Shown here piece after piece: positions 1 to 10,763 of a stretch of 64,000 nucleotides of DNA. This stretch comes from Chitinophaga sp. E66 (GTDB taxonomy: Bacteria; Bacteroidota; Bacteroidia; Chitinophagales; Chitinophagaceae), in NCBI GenBank assembly GCA_019285755.1, contig CP079103.1:5303001-5367000 (forward strand). Reading direction: 5' to 3'. The notes under the pieces are model-generated. The model saw only the letters and a list, made by a program, of their open reading frames with translations. It was not told the origin of the DNA and made no database searches. The translations under genes were made by a program, and so were the position numbers. Numbering within the stretch: the stretch's first letter is position 1; every line of letters begins with the position of its first letter.

Positions 1-810
1 CATAAAGGAGACCGCGGGCCTTTTCCATTCTTTCCTTCTGGAAATAATCGTAGATGGTAGTGCCATACATGGCCTTGAACCCTTTCTTAAGATAGCATTC
101 ATTCATCGCTACCTTGCGCGCCAGTTCCCTGATGGTAATGGGCGCATCCAGCTGCTCCAGGAGGATGGAGCGCGCTTTCTCGATCTTGGAGCGGTCTTCC
201 ATCTGAGTGAGGAACCGGCAACCATAGCGCTCTTCCGTGTCATTCTGGATGAACTGATCGGAACTGAAGAGCAGCAGCTCGAGGGATTTACTTTGCAGGA
301 AGATGTTCTTCAACACCCCTCATAATTATGATGTACCATCTGCTCCAGCACGGACTTGGATTTCGTGCAGGGCTGAATGGTCTTCATGAAAGGCTTGCGG
401 GATTGCAGCTCGAATAACGTGCTGCTGGTATTGCTTTTCTGTAAAGACTGGATGAATCCGGGATGAAAGCGCACTGTGATCAGGTCGATCGAAGGGAGCT
501 TGTCGCTCGAGCACTCCGCCGCCTTATGCCCTTCTACGCAAACACGATCGTTGCAGTTAGGCTTGCGGCAGTACTTGTTACCCGCCACGCAGTACCGCAG
601 CTCAATGGCCGCGCTCTTACCACGTTTGGCAGGTTGGTATACCACCATCGCCACATCTTCCACCGGAAGCGGGCGGTCGTATACATACCGCTGCAGGGTG
701 TAATCCAGACAATCAGGAACAGCAACCGTTTCGGTCACCGCCAGCTCCAGCTGGTCACTCATGGCAGGCTGCGCCATCGCCAATTGTAATATTTCCTGTA
801 TTTCTTTCAT
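1..810 (-). CDS. AraC-family transcriptional regulator (C-terminus cut by window edge)
   Basis: This is a DNA-binding regulator of the AraC type. The N-terminal ~165 residues read from the ATG at 810. A one-base slip near 310 moves the frame, and the rest (positions 1-309) reads as a typical AraC helix-turn-helix with 'SILLEQLDAPITIRELA' and 'NECYLKKGFKAMYGTTI'. The effector part is unusual. Residues 74-100 hold five cysteines spaced C-x6-C-x4-C-x4-C-x8-C plus a histidine, which suggests a metal or redox site; this is inference. The gene is divergent from the AsmA-like gene, with 116 bp between them. The last residues lie outside the window. The regulator family is certain; the ligand and targets are unknown. 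Confidence 0.85.
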
Positions 811-926
811 GTAAAGCCGGACAAAAGTAACGAATGATTGTTATTATCGCATCACCCTGACAAAGTCCTTACAATTCCAAGACGTTGTCGCTGAATTGGT
901 ATAAATTTAGCAACAGTTGCTTACGC

Positions 927-2586
927 ATGAAGAAAACCTGGAAAATCATCCTTATCGCCATCGGCTGCCTCATCGCCATTCTGTCTGTCGGCGGCTGGTA
1001 CCTCAGCGTTCACTGGAAGAAACTGCTAGATGCGGAATTGCGCAGGTATGTGGCCGAGGGGTCAGACAGCCTCTACACTCTCGCCTACGGCAAGATCCAC
1101 CTCAACCTGCTCACCGGCAGCGTAGCCATAGACCATGTTGCCCTCCTCCCCGACTCCGCAAAATATGCACAACTCGTTCAGGAACAACGCGCCCCGGAAG
1201 TTTTGTACAACGCAACTAGGCCAGGTACAGGTGACCGGCTTCAAAATATGGCGGTATTTCCAACGAAAAGAAGTGGATGCCAGCTCCTTCCGCCTCCGCG
1301 ACCCCGAATTAACCGTAGTGCAGGACATGCGCAGCATCGACACTACGCCCGGCGGCGGCTTTTATGAATCCGTCTCCCGTTCTATCCGGCAGTTCCATAT
1401 CGGCGAAATTGAACTGGCCAATACCAGCTTTACTTTTACCCAGATACGGGAAGACAGCTCCCGCAAGATCACGAAACTGAATAACCTCGACGTGGTTTTA
1501 CGAAATCTCGCCATAGACTCCATCTCCCAGAACGACCTCACCCGGGTGCTTTATGCCCAGGATTTCACCGTCAGCCTCAAAAAATGGGAATACCGGACGC
1601 CCGACAGCCTATATTGGCTACGGCTGAACGATATCAGCTATAACGCTGTGGCCAAACAGGTCACCGTCGCCCAGTTCGAACTGGATCCCCGGTACACAAA
1701 AGCCCAGTTCGATAAGCGGGTGGGCACGCAGAAAGACCGCTTCCAGCTGGTTTTCAATAACATAACCGCCGAAGGCGTCTTCCTCAACCACATCCTCCAA
1801 CAGCAGGCCATCATCCGCAAAGCCAGTATCGATGGCGGGGCGCTGCACGTTTACCGGAACAGGGGCTGCCCATGCCCCCGGGCGACCGCTACGGCCAGTT
1901 TCCCAACCAGCTGCTCATGAAACTGGAACTTCCCTGCACATCGATACCATGAAGGCACAGGGCGTCCAGGTTACCTACTCGGAGGTAAACCCGGCTAACG
2001 GGGAAACGGGCGAGGTCCAATTCCACCAGGCCGGCGGAACCTTCCTGAATATCACGAACCTGGACTCCCTGGTGAAAAAGAACTCCCATTGCACGGTAGA
2101 TCTCCACGCCATCCTCATGCGGACCGGCAAGCTAAAGGCGCATTTCGATTTCGCCCTGAACAGCGCCCCGGGCGCATTTGCCGTTAGCGGGCAGTTGAAT
2201 GGGATGGACGGGAAGGAGATGAACGCCGCCACGAAGCCCCTGGGCGAGGTGGCCATCCGCTCGGCCCGTATCCATGAAATGGACTTTAATATCCGGGGCA
2301 ACGAGCGCTCGGCCGCCGGTACATTGACCATGCGGTACGAAGATCTGCGGATCGAGTTCCTGAAAGACGTGGAGGCGAAAGGGAAGAAACGGAAAAAGGA
2401 CTGGTAAGCCTGATCGCCAACCTGATGGTGATCCATAACGAGAACCCCTCTCCGGGGCAGCCTTTGCGGGTGGCGAAGCCCAAATTCACGAGAGACCCGC
2501 AGAAGTCCTTCTTTAACCTGGTCTGGAAGACCATCTTTACCGGTATCAAGGAAACGGTGCTGACAGACATGGCCGCGGGGCTCTGA
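927..2586 (+). CDS. AsmA-like membrane-anchored protein
   Basis: The protein has about 553 residues when read across frames. It opens with a basic stretch and one membrane helix (residues ~5-26, 'IILIAIGCLIAILSVGGWYL'). Next comes the short motif 'YTLAYGKIHLNLLTGSV', typical of AsmA/DUF748-like proteins that tether in the inner membrane and extend into the periplasm. The remainder is beta-rich and low in cysteine. It ends 'KTIFTGIKETVLTDMAAGL'. Frame changes occur near 1205, 1870 and 2400. The ATG at 927 was chosen because it starts the signal-anchor directly. Upstream, 'TAAATTTA' at 903-910 is one base off the Bacteroidota -7 box. The role in envelope lipid transport or homeostasis is inferred from the family only. 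Confidence 0.6.
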
Positions 2587-2658
2587 CTGCACTTTCCACA
2601 GGCTGTCCACACCCCTCAAATAAGGCTTGTTTTTCATGGAAATTAGCCTGATTTTCCG

Positions 2659-2666
2659 TATTTTTG
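2659..2666 (+). promoter_or_regulatory. -7 promoter box for gyrB
   Basis: TATTTTTG matches the Bacteroidota housekeeping -7 consensus TAnnTTTG and lies 45 bases upstream of the gyrB ATG. No clear TTTG -33 box is seen at the usual spacing, so only the -7 element is called. Confidence 0.45.
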
Positions 2667-2711
2667 CTGGATATCTAACGGATTTGTTCAAAAAGATTTT
2701 CAGCTAAAAAT

Positions 2712-4685
2712 ATGAGTGAAGAATTAGTGCAAGCCCCACCGGCTAACAACGACTACGGCGCCGATAATATACAGGTACTGGAAGGGCTGGAAGCCGTGCG
2801 CAAGCGCCCCGCCATGTACATCGGCGATATCGGTGTAAAGGTCTACACCACCTGGTTTATGAGGTGGTAGACAACTCCATCGACGAAGCCCTGGCCGGGT
2901 ATTGCAAGAACATTGATGTAACTATTTGTGAAGACAACTCCATCCGCGTGAAGGATGACGGCCGTGGCATCCCCACGGGCATGCACCAGAAAGAGAAGCG
3001 TTCCGCCCTCGAAGTGGTGATGACCGTTCTGCACGCAGGTGGTAAATTCGATAAAAACACCTACAAGGTATCCGGCGGTCTGCACGGTGTGGGCGTATCC
3101 TGCGTGAACGCGCTGAGCGATCCCCTGCATGTCACCGTTCACCGCGAAGGCAAGATCTTCGAACAGGAATACAGAATGGGCCACCCCAGTATGCCGTTCG
3201 TGAAATCGGTACCAGCGATATTACCGGTACCACCGTTCACTTCAAACCGGACGGAACCATCTTTATGGACACGGTGTACAACCGCGAAACCCTCGCCGGC
3301 CGTCTCCGTGAGCTCGCCTTCCTTAACCGCCGTATCCGCATTACACTGAACGACGAGCGTGAGAAAGACGAGAACGGCAATATCTTCAGCGAAACGTTCT
3401 ACAGCGAAGGCGGTATCATCGAATTCGTGGAACTGATCGACAAGAACGGCCGCCGCAACCCGATCCTGCCCGCTCCCATTTATATCGAAACGCATGACGC
3501 CAACGCGAACGTTGCGGTAGAAGTAGCCATGGTCTATAACGATTCGTTCAACGAACATATCTACTCCTACGTTAACAATATCAACACTATCGAAGGCGGT
3601 ACACACGTAGCCGGTTTCCGCAGGGCCATCACCCGCGTGTTCAAGTCTTACGGCGATAAGAACAAACTGTTCGAGAAATCGAAGGTAGAGGTGACGGGAG
3701 ACGACTTCCGCGAAGGCCTCAGCTGCATCGTGAGCGTAAAAGTTCCCGAACCGCAGTTCGAAGGCCAGACCAAAACCAAGCTCGGCAACTCCGACGTTAT
3801 GGGTATCGTAGACTCCGCCGTTGCCAACGTGCTGGACGCCTACCTCGAAGAGCATCCCAAAGAAGCCAAGCAGATCATCAATAAGGTGGTACTGGCCGCA
3901 CAGGCCCGCGAAGCCGCCCGGAAAGCCCGCCAGATGGTTCAGCGCAAGAGCGTGATGACCGGCAGCGGCCTCCCGGTAAGCTGGCCGACTGCTCCGACAA
4001 CGATCCTACCAAATGCGAGCTCTTCCTCGTCGAAGGTGACTCGGCAGGCGGTACGGCCAAACAGGGCCGTAACCGGAACTTCCAGGCCATTCTGCCCCTC
4101 CGTGGTAAGATCCTCAACGTAGAAAAAGCCCTGGAGCACAAGATCTACGAGAACGAAGAGATCAAGAATATCTTTACCGCCCTCGGCGTTACCATCGGTA
4201 CCCCTGAAGACGATCAGCCCTCAACCTCGCCAAGCTCCGCTATCACAAGCTCATCATCATGACGGATGCCGACGTGGACGGAAGCCACATCGCCACCCTC
4301 ATCCTTACCTTCGTTTTCCGCTACATGCGCGAAATGGTAGAACAAGGTTACGTATACCTCGCTCAGCCCCGCTGTACCAGGTGAAGAAAGGCAAGGAGTT
4401 CCAGTACGCCTGGAACGAAGAACAGCGTAAAGCGGCCGTTACCCGCCTCGCAGGCGGCGGTAAGGAAGAAAGCGTGACCATCCAGCGCTATAAAGGTCTG
4501 GGTGAGATGAACGCCGAACAGCTCTGGGATACCACCATGGACCCGGACGTGCGTACCCTCAAGCAAGTGTCTATCGACAGCCTGGTTGAGGCAGACCGCG
4601 TGTTTACCATGCTCATGGGCGACGAAGTTCCCCACGCCGCGAATTCATCGAATCGCACGCCAAATACGCAAGAATCGACGCGTAA
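2712..4685 (+). CDS. gyrB: DNA gyrase subunit B
   Basis: This is the ATPase subunit of DNA gyrase, which introduces negative supercoils with GyrA. About 657 residues are read across frames, the normal size for Bacteroidota GyrB. GHKL ATPase motifs are visible: 'VVDNSIDEALAG', 'DDGRGIP' and 'SGGLHGVGVS'. The TOPRIM domain has 'EGDSAGG' and 'DADVDGSHIATL'. The C-terminus has 'IQRYKGLGEMNAEQLWDTT', which contacts GyrA. Frame slips occur near 2840, 3185, 3970, 4215, 4375 and 4640, each consistent with one missing base. ParE is a close paralogue; the N-terminus 'NIQVLEGLEAVRKRPAMYI' and the overall length favour GyrB, but the split is not absolute from sequence alone. Confidence 0.92.
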
Positions 4686-4711
4686 CCCGCACGATAAGAA
4701 TACATTACAGC

Positions 4712-4752
4712 AAGCGGCCGTTCCTTCATACAGGAACGGCCGCTTCGTTTTT
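4712..4752 (+). terminator. Rho-independent terminator of gyrB
   Basis: A 14-bp perfect stem (4712-4725 with 4732-4745) has a 6-base loop and is followed by CGTTTTT. It lies 27 bases after the gyrB stop codon. Confidence 0.9.
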
Positions 4753-4863
4753 CCACATCTTCCCCACCGCCCCACTGCCTTATTCATAATAAATTTTTAT
4801 AATTTATATTTCCTGTGTATATTGCAGCCGCTAGCATCACCTGTACCAACGAAAAGTATACCT

Positions 4864-5382
4864 ATGAAAATCGCACGCATACTGCCGGCATTGGGCCTGG
4901 CGGGAGTGCTCTGCCTCTCCGCCTGCAAGAAAAAGACATTTTCGAGGATAACCGTAGCCAGGGATACCTGTCTATGAAACTTGACGGGAAGGAACTCGCC
5001 GTTTCAAGCAACTTACCGGCACCCTGTACGACACTGCCAACGACTTCAGGAGCCACCTCATCGTCAGCGGCATGACGGCAGACAACCAGCTGCTTACCGT
5101 CAATGTCACTTTCCTGACAAGATACTCAAGCCCGGCACTTACTCTCTAGATGCCTTCGGTTATAATACCATTGGCTGGATGCAGCGCCTGAGCGACGAGA
5201 TCGGTTATAATGCCAGCGAACAGCAATTCGGCGCCAGCGCTACCATCATCATCGAATCCGTCAGCGAGACCAAAGCGAAAGGCACTTTTAGCGGCGTGCT
5301 CATCCACGATGTGGACGCAGATCTGAAGAAGACGGTTACCGAAGGCAAATTCGAAGTAACCGTGCTGAAATTCACGAAATAA
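4864..5382 (+). CDS. Small secreted lipoprotein, unknown function
   Basis: The protein has about 172 residues. It starts with a lipoprotein signal peptide whose lipobox is 'LCLSAC', followed by lysines, so it is likely anchored in the outer membrane facing the periplasm or the surface. The mature part is beta-rich: 'MKLDGKELAVSS', 'GTYSLDAFGYNT', 'GTFSGVLIHDVDADL' and the end 'EVTVLKFTK'. This resembles the many Bacteroidota lipoproteins that carry a small jelly-roll or Ig-like fold, but I do not recognise a specific family. Frame slips occur near 4940, 5005 and 5110. It follows the gyrB terminator, so it is probably transcribed on its own. Confidence 0.6.
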
Positions 5383-5546
5383 ATTCCGAAAAACCATCGC
5401 ATCATACGTCCTATTTATCCCAACTTACCTGACTTCGGCAAAGGCCGTTAGTAGCAAAATAGACTGAAAAGACAGTTAAAAAACGACAGTAGAAATTAGA
5501 CAGGGTCATACGTCTTCAGGCGTTCGTGACAAACCATCAAGACATG

Positions 5547-5580
5547 AAAAGGGCTCCCGGTGACGACCGGGAGCCCTTTT
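5547..5580. terminator. Bidirectional terminator
   Basis: A 14-bp stem (5547-5560 with 5567-5580) has A and T runs on its two flanks. It can end the SIMPL-domain gene on the minus strand and serves as a backstop for the lipoprotein gene on the plus strand. Confidence 0.85.
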
Positions 5581-5600
5581 ATTGGAGCGCATTTATCGGA

Positions 5601-6326
5601 TTATTTGATACCCCATACCGCGCGAACTTCGGCACGGATCTTAATCGTCTTAAAGTCGATGTTAGAATCGGGAACACCGCCTGCCGCATCGAAGGATGCT
5701 TTGCGTGCCATCACCATATTCGACATTTCAGGACGAACATCGCTGTACTGATCCGTATTGAATTCCTGGATCTCGATCACGCCGCCGATATTTTCACCGA
5801 TAGCGGCTACCATGTATTCGGCTTTTGCTTTAGCGGCTTTCAGCGCGGCGATCTTTACCTGCTTGCGGTATTCTTCCATCTTGCTGCTGCTGAAAGATGC
5901 TACGTTCGCGCTCTCGATACCTTCTTCGTCTACTGCTGCGAGAATGGAGTTGATTTTATCCAGGCGGGCGAGTTTCAGGCGGTATTGTTTGCGTGCCATG
6001 AAATCAGGCGCGTCTTTCTTCTTTTTCCACCATTGGTCGTAGTTATAGCCGAACACGTTAGCGATGGTGAAATCGCCTTTCGGGATACCGGCCGCTTCTA
6101 CGGCTTTCTGTAATTGCTGCTCCAGTTCGGTGATAGACACCTTCTGCGTTTTGGTCTTCATGTATTCACGCAGGGTGATGTTGAAGTAGATCTCATCAGG
6201 CGTGATTTCCAGCTCGGCGCTGCCGTTCACTTCAATCTTCTTTACCGGAGGTTTGTTGTCGGTGGTTTGTGCAAAAGAAGTTGCTGTCATAACAAGGGCC
6301 ATTAAAAGTACGGTTAATCTTTTCAT
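5601..6326 (-). CDS. SIMPL domain (DUF541) periplasmic protein
   Basis: The frame is intact: about 241 residues from the ATG at 6326, which starts a clear signal peptide ('MKRLTVLLMALVMTATSFAQ'). A longer reading from 6347 would add seven residues ahead of it and is less likely. The mature protein has 'KKIEVNGSAELEITPDEIYF' and a long helical segment rich in K, E and Q. This fits the SIMPL/DUF541 family of secreted proteins related to E. coli YggE and implicated in oxidative-stress tolerance and envelope integrity. The exact biochemical role of the family is not settled. It lies between mfd and a strong terminator, and a -7 box follows the mfd stop. Confidence 0.8.
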   Translation of the reverse strand: MKRLTVLLMALVMTATSFAQTTDNKPPVKKIEVNGSAELEITPDEIYFNITLREYMKTKTQKVSITELEQQLQKAVEAAGIPKGDFTIANVFGYNYDQWWKKKKDAPDFMARKQYRLKLARLDKINSILAAVDEEGIESANVASFSSSKMEEYRKQVKIAALKAAKAKAEYMVAAIGENIGGVIEIQEFNTDQYSDVRPEMSNMVMARKASFDAAGGVPDSNIDFKTIKIRAEVRAVWGIK

Positions 6327-6454
6327 TGCTTTCAGTTTTAAATTCACCAGCAGGATGCGGGGTATGGAGGTGATTCCATATGCCGTTGCCGGCTTTAACT
6401 TTTCTTTAAGTTTTAGTCAGGTAAAATGATTTGTTCGCCGTGTAACGTACCAAA

Positions 6455-6462
6455 CAAATATA
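6455..6462 (-). promoter_or_regulatory. -7 promoter box for the SIMPL gene
   Basis: On the minus strand this reads TATATTTG, a perfect TAnnTTTG. It lies just after the mfd stop and about 130 bases ahead of the SIMPL start, implying a leader of ~120 bases. No good -33 box is visible. Confidence 0.35.
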
Positions 6463-6469
6463 TGTTACA

Positions 6470-9400
6470 TTAATTATTGCGCGCGTCGGTCATTTTCCGG
6501 AGGAAGTCGTGCAGCTTCGTCATAGAGTCAATACGATCCACGATCAGCATGAAGTTCTTCCCTATCTGCTTCAGCCTTGCGTTGTTGGTCCGTGTCTGAA
6601 TATAATGCAGGATATGTTGGAACGTAGCGGATTCGAAATAGGGGCTGTCGGGGTTGTTGATAAAGTAACAGCGTAAAGTTTCTTCTTTCAGGATCATCTT
6701 TTCGAAGCCAAGCTGAATGGCCATCCAGCGGCAACGAATCGTGGTATACAGGTCTTCCACCGGCGCGGGCGCTTCGCCAAAACGGTCCTGCAGTCCTGCG
6801 GCGAATTCCTGTAGTTTGGATTCCTGTGTAATATTATCCAGTTCCTGGTAGAGGTTCAGCCTTTCCTGGATGCTTTCTATATAAGTATCCGGTATGAGGA
6901 TTTCCAGATCGGTATCGATCGTACAATCGGACACGTAATCTTTCTTCTCCTCCAGCTGGTCTTTAAACAGGTCTTTAAAGTCGGTCTGCTTCAGTTCGCG
7001 GATGGCTTCGTCGAGGATCTTCTGATACATATCGAAACCGATCTCCGAGATAAAGCCACTCTGTTCGCCACCCAGCAGGTTACCGGCTCCCCGGATATCC
7101 AGGTCGCGCATTGCGATCTGGAAACCAGACCCCAGTTCACTATGCTGCTCCAATGTCTGGAGGCGCTTGCGGCTGTCTGACGGAAGCGTGCTCATCGGCG
7201 GAGCCATCAGGTAGCAGAATGCTTTCTTATTGCTTCTGCCCACACGGCCGCGCAGCTGGTGCAGATCGCTCAGGCCGAAGTGATGGGCATTATTGATGAT
7301 GATCGTATTGGCATTGGAAATATCCACACCGCTTTCCACGATGTTGGTACATACCAAAACATCATATTTACGGTCGATGAAATCAAGGATTACTTCTTCC
7401 AGCTTATGCCCTTCCATCTGTCCATGCGCCGTGGCAATGCTCAGATCGGGGCACAGTTCCTGGATGAGGCCCGCCATTTCTCGGAGACCGTTTACCCGGT
7501 TGTGGATGAAGTATACCTGTCCGCCGCGCTCTGTTTCATAGTAAATAGCATCGCGGATCTGCTCCTTGTCGAACACCAACACCTCCGTTTCGATAGGCTG
7601 GCGGTTGGGTGGCGGGGTATTGATGATAGACAGATCGCGGGCGCCCATGAGTGAGAACTGCAACGTACGGGGATGGGCGTAGCCGTGAGGGTGAGCGTGT
7701 CTACATTCACTTTCATGGTCTTCAGCTTTTCCTTGGCCGTTACGCCGAACTTCTGTTCTTCGTCCACGATCATCACCCCGAGATCTTTAAATTTCACTTC
7801 CTTGCCGAGCAGGGAGTGGGTGCCGATGATGATATCGATCTTGCCTTCTTCCAGTCTTTTCAACGTTTCTTTCTTCTCCTTGGCGGATTTGAAACGGTTG
7901 ATGTAATCCACCGTGCAGGGAAGTCCTTCAACCTTTCGGAGAACGTTTTCCAGTGCTGGAATGCCAGGATGGTAGTAGGCACCAGCACGGCGGCCTGCTT
8001 GCCGTCTACCACGGTTTTAAACGCGGCGCGCACGGCTACTTCGGTTTTGCCGAAACCTACGTCTCCGCAGACGAGGCGGTCCATCGGCGAAGGCGATTCC
8101 ATATCGCGCTTTACATCCGAGGTGGCTTTGGATTGGTCTGGCGTGTCTTCGTAAATGAAGGACGCTTCTAGTTCCGTTTGCAGGTAAGTATCGGGGTATG
8201 CTGGAAGCCTTGCTGGGCTTTGCGGGCAGCATAGAGCTTGATGAGGTCTTTGGCGATGTCCTTTACTTCGGTCTTCGCTTTCTCCTTCAGTTTCTCCCAC
8301 GCGTCGCTACCCAGCTTGTTGACTTTCGGCGTAACGCCTTCCTTACCGGTGTATTTGCTGATCTTATGCAGTGAGTTGATGTTCACATACAGCAGATCGT
8401 TGTTTTTATAAATAATGCGGATCGCTTCCTGCATCTTCCCGCCCACTTCAATTTTCTGCAGTCCGCTGTACACACCCACTCCGTGGTCGATGTGCGTCAC
8501 GAAATCGCCCGATTGCAGTTCCTGCAGTGTTTTGAGGGTGATTGCCTTGTTCTTGTTGTAGGCCTGCTTCACTTTGTATTTATGGAAGCGCTGGAAGATC
8601 TGGTGATCCGTATAGCAGGCGATCTTCAGGGAGTTATCCACGAACCCTGCGCTGATGGGCACCGGGATGGGATAAAAGAGAAAGTCGGCCTTAAGGTCTT
8701 CGAAGATGCTGCGGAGCCTTTCGAGCTGCCGCGGGTTTTCCGCGAAGATGAACAGCGCGGTCTTGGCGGCGTTCTGGGCAGACAGGTCTTTAATCAGCAG
8801 ATCGAACTGGCGGTTAAATACCGGTTGTTCCGTCGTCTTAAACGAAATTTCCTCCACCCCTGCCGGCACTTTCTCAAAGTTGAAATGAGAGCCGAATACA
8901 ATGCAATGGCGCTGCAGCAGTTCCTGCATGAGGATATCCGCCTTCGAGAAATCTGCTTCGTACAGCTGGATGGCTTCATCGTCTGTCACATCGGTGGCCC
9001 GGCCGGTTTGCAGCCAGTCGTCCAGCCGGTGCTCCATCTGCCCCAGTACTCCCTCTACGTAAGCGGGGTCCTTGATCCACACAACAGTGTTTTCCGGGAG
9101 GAATTCCATCAGCGACATTTTCTGGTACGTGGTGGCCCTGGTGTCCATATTGGCAATGAGGGTCACCTGCATCAGCTTGCGCTCGGAAAGCTGGGTTTCG
9201 GGATCGAACAGGCGTATAGAATCCACCTCGTCGCCGAACAGCTCGAAGCGGTAGGGCTTATCGTTCCCGAAGGAATATATATCCAGGATACCACCGCGAA
9301 CGGCGTATTGCCCTGGTTCATAAACAAAGTCTGTATGTTCGAAGCCCCATTCCACCAGCTTTGCCAGGAGATCGTCGACCCGGAGGTTTTCGCCGACCTT

Positions 9401-9841
9401 CACGGAGATCATGTTGGTGTTGTAGGAAGTGTTGCCGGCTACCTTCTCGAAGATGGCTTCAGGGTAGGTGACCATCACTTTCTTATGGGTCTGGGGCCCG
9501 GTGAGCTTCATGAGGGCTTCGGTGCGCAGCATGCTGTGGCTGCTGTTGAAATCGGAGAATACGCCGGTTTTCTTGAACGAATCGGGGAAGTAGAAAATAT
9601 CCAGCGCCTGGGACAGGTGTTCCAGGTCGTTATGGAAATAAGCGGCTTCTTCCTTGTCGTTCAGGATGAAAAGGTGGTTTACTTCGGAGCGGTTGCGGTG
9701 GGCGGTTGCTACGAAGGCGGCGGCGCTGCCGGTGAGGCCCGTGAGGTGGAAATAGCGGGGCGCGGGCATGAGGGTCCCGTCCGCCAGTGATTTCAGGCGG
9801 GAATCCCGTTCAAACAACTGTAATACTCCCTGCAAATTCAT
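6470..9841 (-). CDS. mfd: Transcription-repair coupling factor Mfd
   Basis: Mfd removes RNA polymerase stalled at DNA damage and recruits UvrA. Its total of ~1124 residues fits Bacteroidota Mfd. In order: UvrB-like N-terminal modules (residues 1 to ~330), the RNA-polymerase-interacting CarD-like domain ('THIDHGVGVYSGLQKIEVGG'), then the SF2 motor with Walker A 'GDVGFGKTEVAVRAAF', the Walker B box 'VDEEQKFGV', 'TLTATPIP', and motif VI 'LHQLRGRVGRSNKKAFCYL'. The C-terminal D7 module follows. Frame slips lie near 8190, 7930 and 7660. The start at 9841 gives 'MNLQGVLQLFERDSRLK'. The gene is divergent from the oxidoreductase at 9973. Confidence 0.95.
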
Positions 9842-9972
9842 GAAGGCTGCAAAGATAAGGCATTTTCAATTTTCATGCCGCCCGGCATTTATTATGGAGC
9901 AGAACCAGTTTTGCAGGAAAAAGCGTAATTTATGGGTATTGGCTTTACTCACCTTACAAAATTACTTTATAC

Positions 9973-10697
9973 ATGCTCGAGCAATGGTACACCGGCGTGG
10001 TGACGAAGATTGTGAATGAGACGTATAACACGAGGCGATATTGGATCCACATCCCCGAAAAGGAAGCATTTCATTTCAAGGCCGGGCAGTTCGTTACGCT
10101 GGACCTGCCCATCCACGAGAAGAAAAACAAACGCTGGCGAAGCTATTCCATCGCCTCCCACCCCAATGGCTCAGCGGAAATAGAGCTGGTGATCGTTTTA
10201 TTGGAAGGGGCGCCGGCACCACTTACCTCTTCAACGAGATCAGGGAAGGCAGCGAGCTCATCCTGAGGGGCCCGCTGGGGAATTTCGTTCTCCCTGAAAC
10301 GATGGACCGGGATATTTTCCTCATTTGCACCGGCACGGGCATCGCTCCCTTCCGGTCTATGGCGAAGTTTCTCCACAAGAACGATATCGCCCACCCGAAT
10401 ATCCACCTCATTTACGGATCGCGTTATGAAAAGGATATCCTCTACAAAGATGAGATGCGCGCCCTGGCGGCCGAAATGAACGGCTTCCACTACCATCCCA
10501 CCCTTTCCCGGGAAGAGAGCCCGGACTGGACGGGTCACCGGGGTTATGTGCACAACGTCTACGAAGACCTCCTCTCCGACCGCCGCCCGGCGCATTTCTA
10601 CCTTTGCGGCTGGAAAGTGATGATCGACGAGGCTAAGCAGCGTATCCAGGCCATGGGGTACGACAGGCATGATATTCATTTAGAGTTGTATGGTTAA
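9973..10697 (+). CDS. Ferredoxin/flavodoxin--NADP reductase-type FAD oxidoreductase
   Basis: The protein has about 241 residues, a single-module FNR-family flavoprotein. The FAD-binding part has 'RWRSYSIAS' (the RxYSxxS motif) at residues ~54-62. The NAD(P)-binding part has 'CTGTGIAPFRSMAKFL' and the C-terminal 'YLCGWKVMIDEA'. There is no [2Fe-2S] domain, so it needs a separate electron partner. One frame slip lies near 10203 inside a G run. It ends just before a strong palindrome shared with glyS. Its natural partner cannot be told from this window. Confidence 0.85.
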
Positions 10698-10718
10698 CAT
10701 TCGTTTTATCGCATAAAA

Positions 10719-10742
10719 AGGCGCCTCCGGCCGGAGGCGCCT
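10719..10742. terminator. Bidirectional terminator (palindromic)
   Basis: A perfect 24-base palindrome (10-bp stem, CCGG loop) has AAAAA on the left and a T-rich flank on the right. It lies between the convergent oxidoreductase and glyS genes and can serve both. Confidence 0.85.
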
Positions 10743-10763
10743 CGTTATTTTCAGTCGAAACTA

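Noticed and set aside
3139..3855. 238-codon minus-strand ORF opposite gyrB
   Set aside because: Shadow frame of GyrB; no independent start context or motif.
2712..4685. gyrB as a pseudogene
   Set aside because: Six frame changes, but every gyrase motif is intact in sequence and the gene is essential; sequence error is the simpler reading.
8483..9790. 435-codon plus-strand ORF antisense to mfd
   Set aside because: Its translation is rich in V, G, E, H and L with no motif, as expected for the complement of a high-GC coding frame; the mfd frame carries all conserved motifs.
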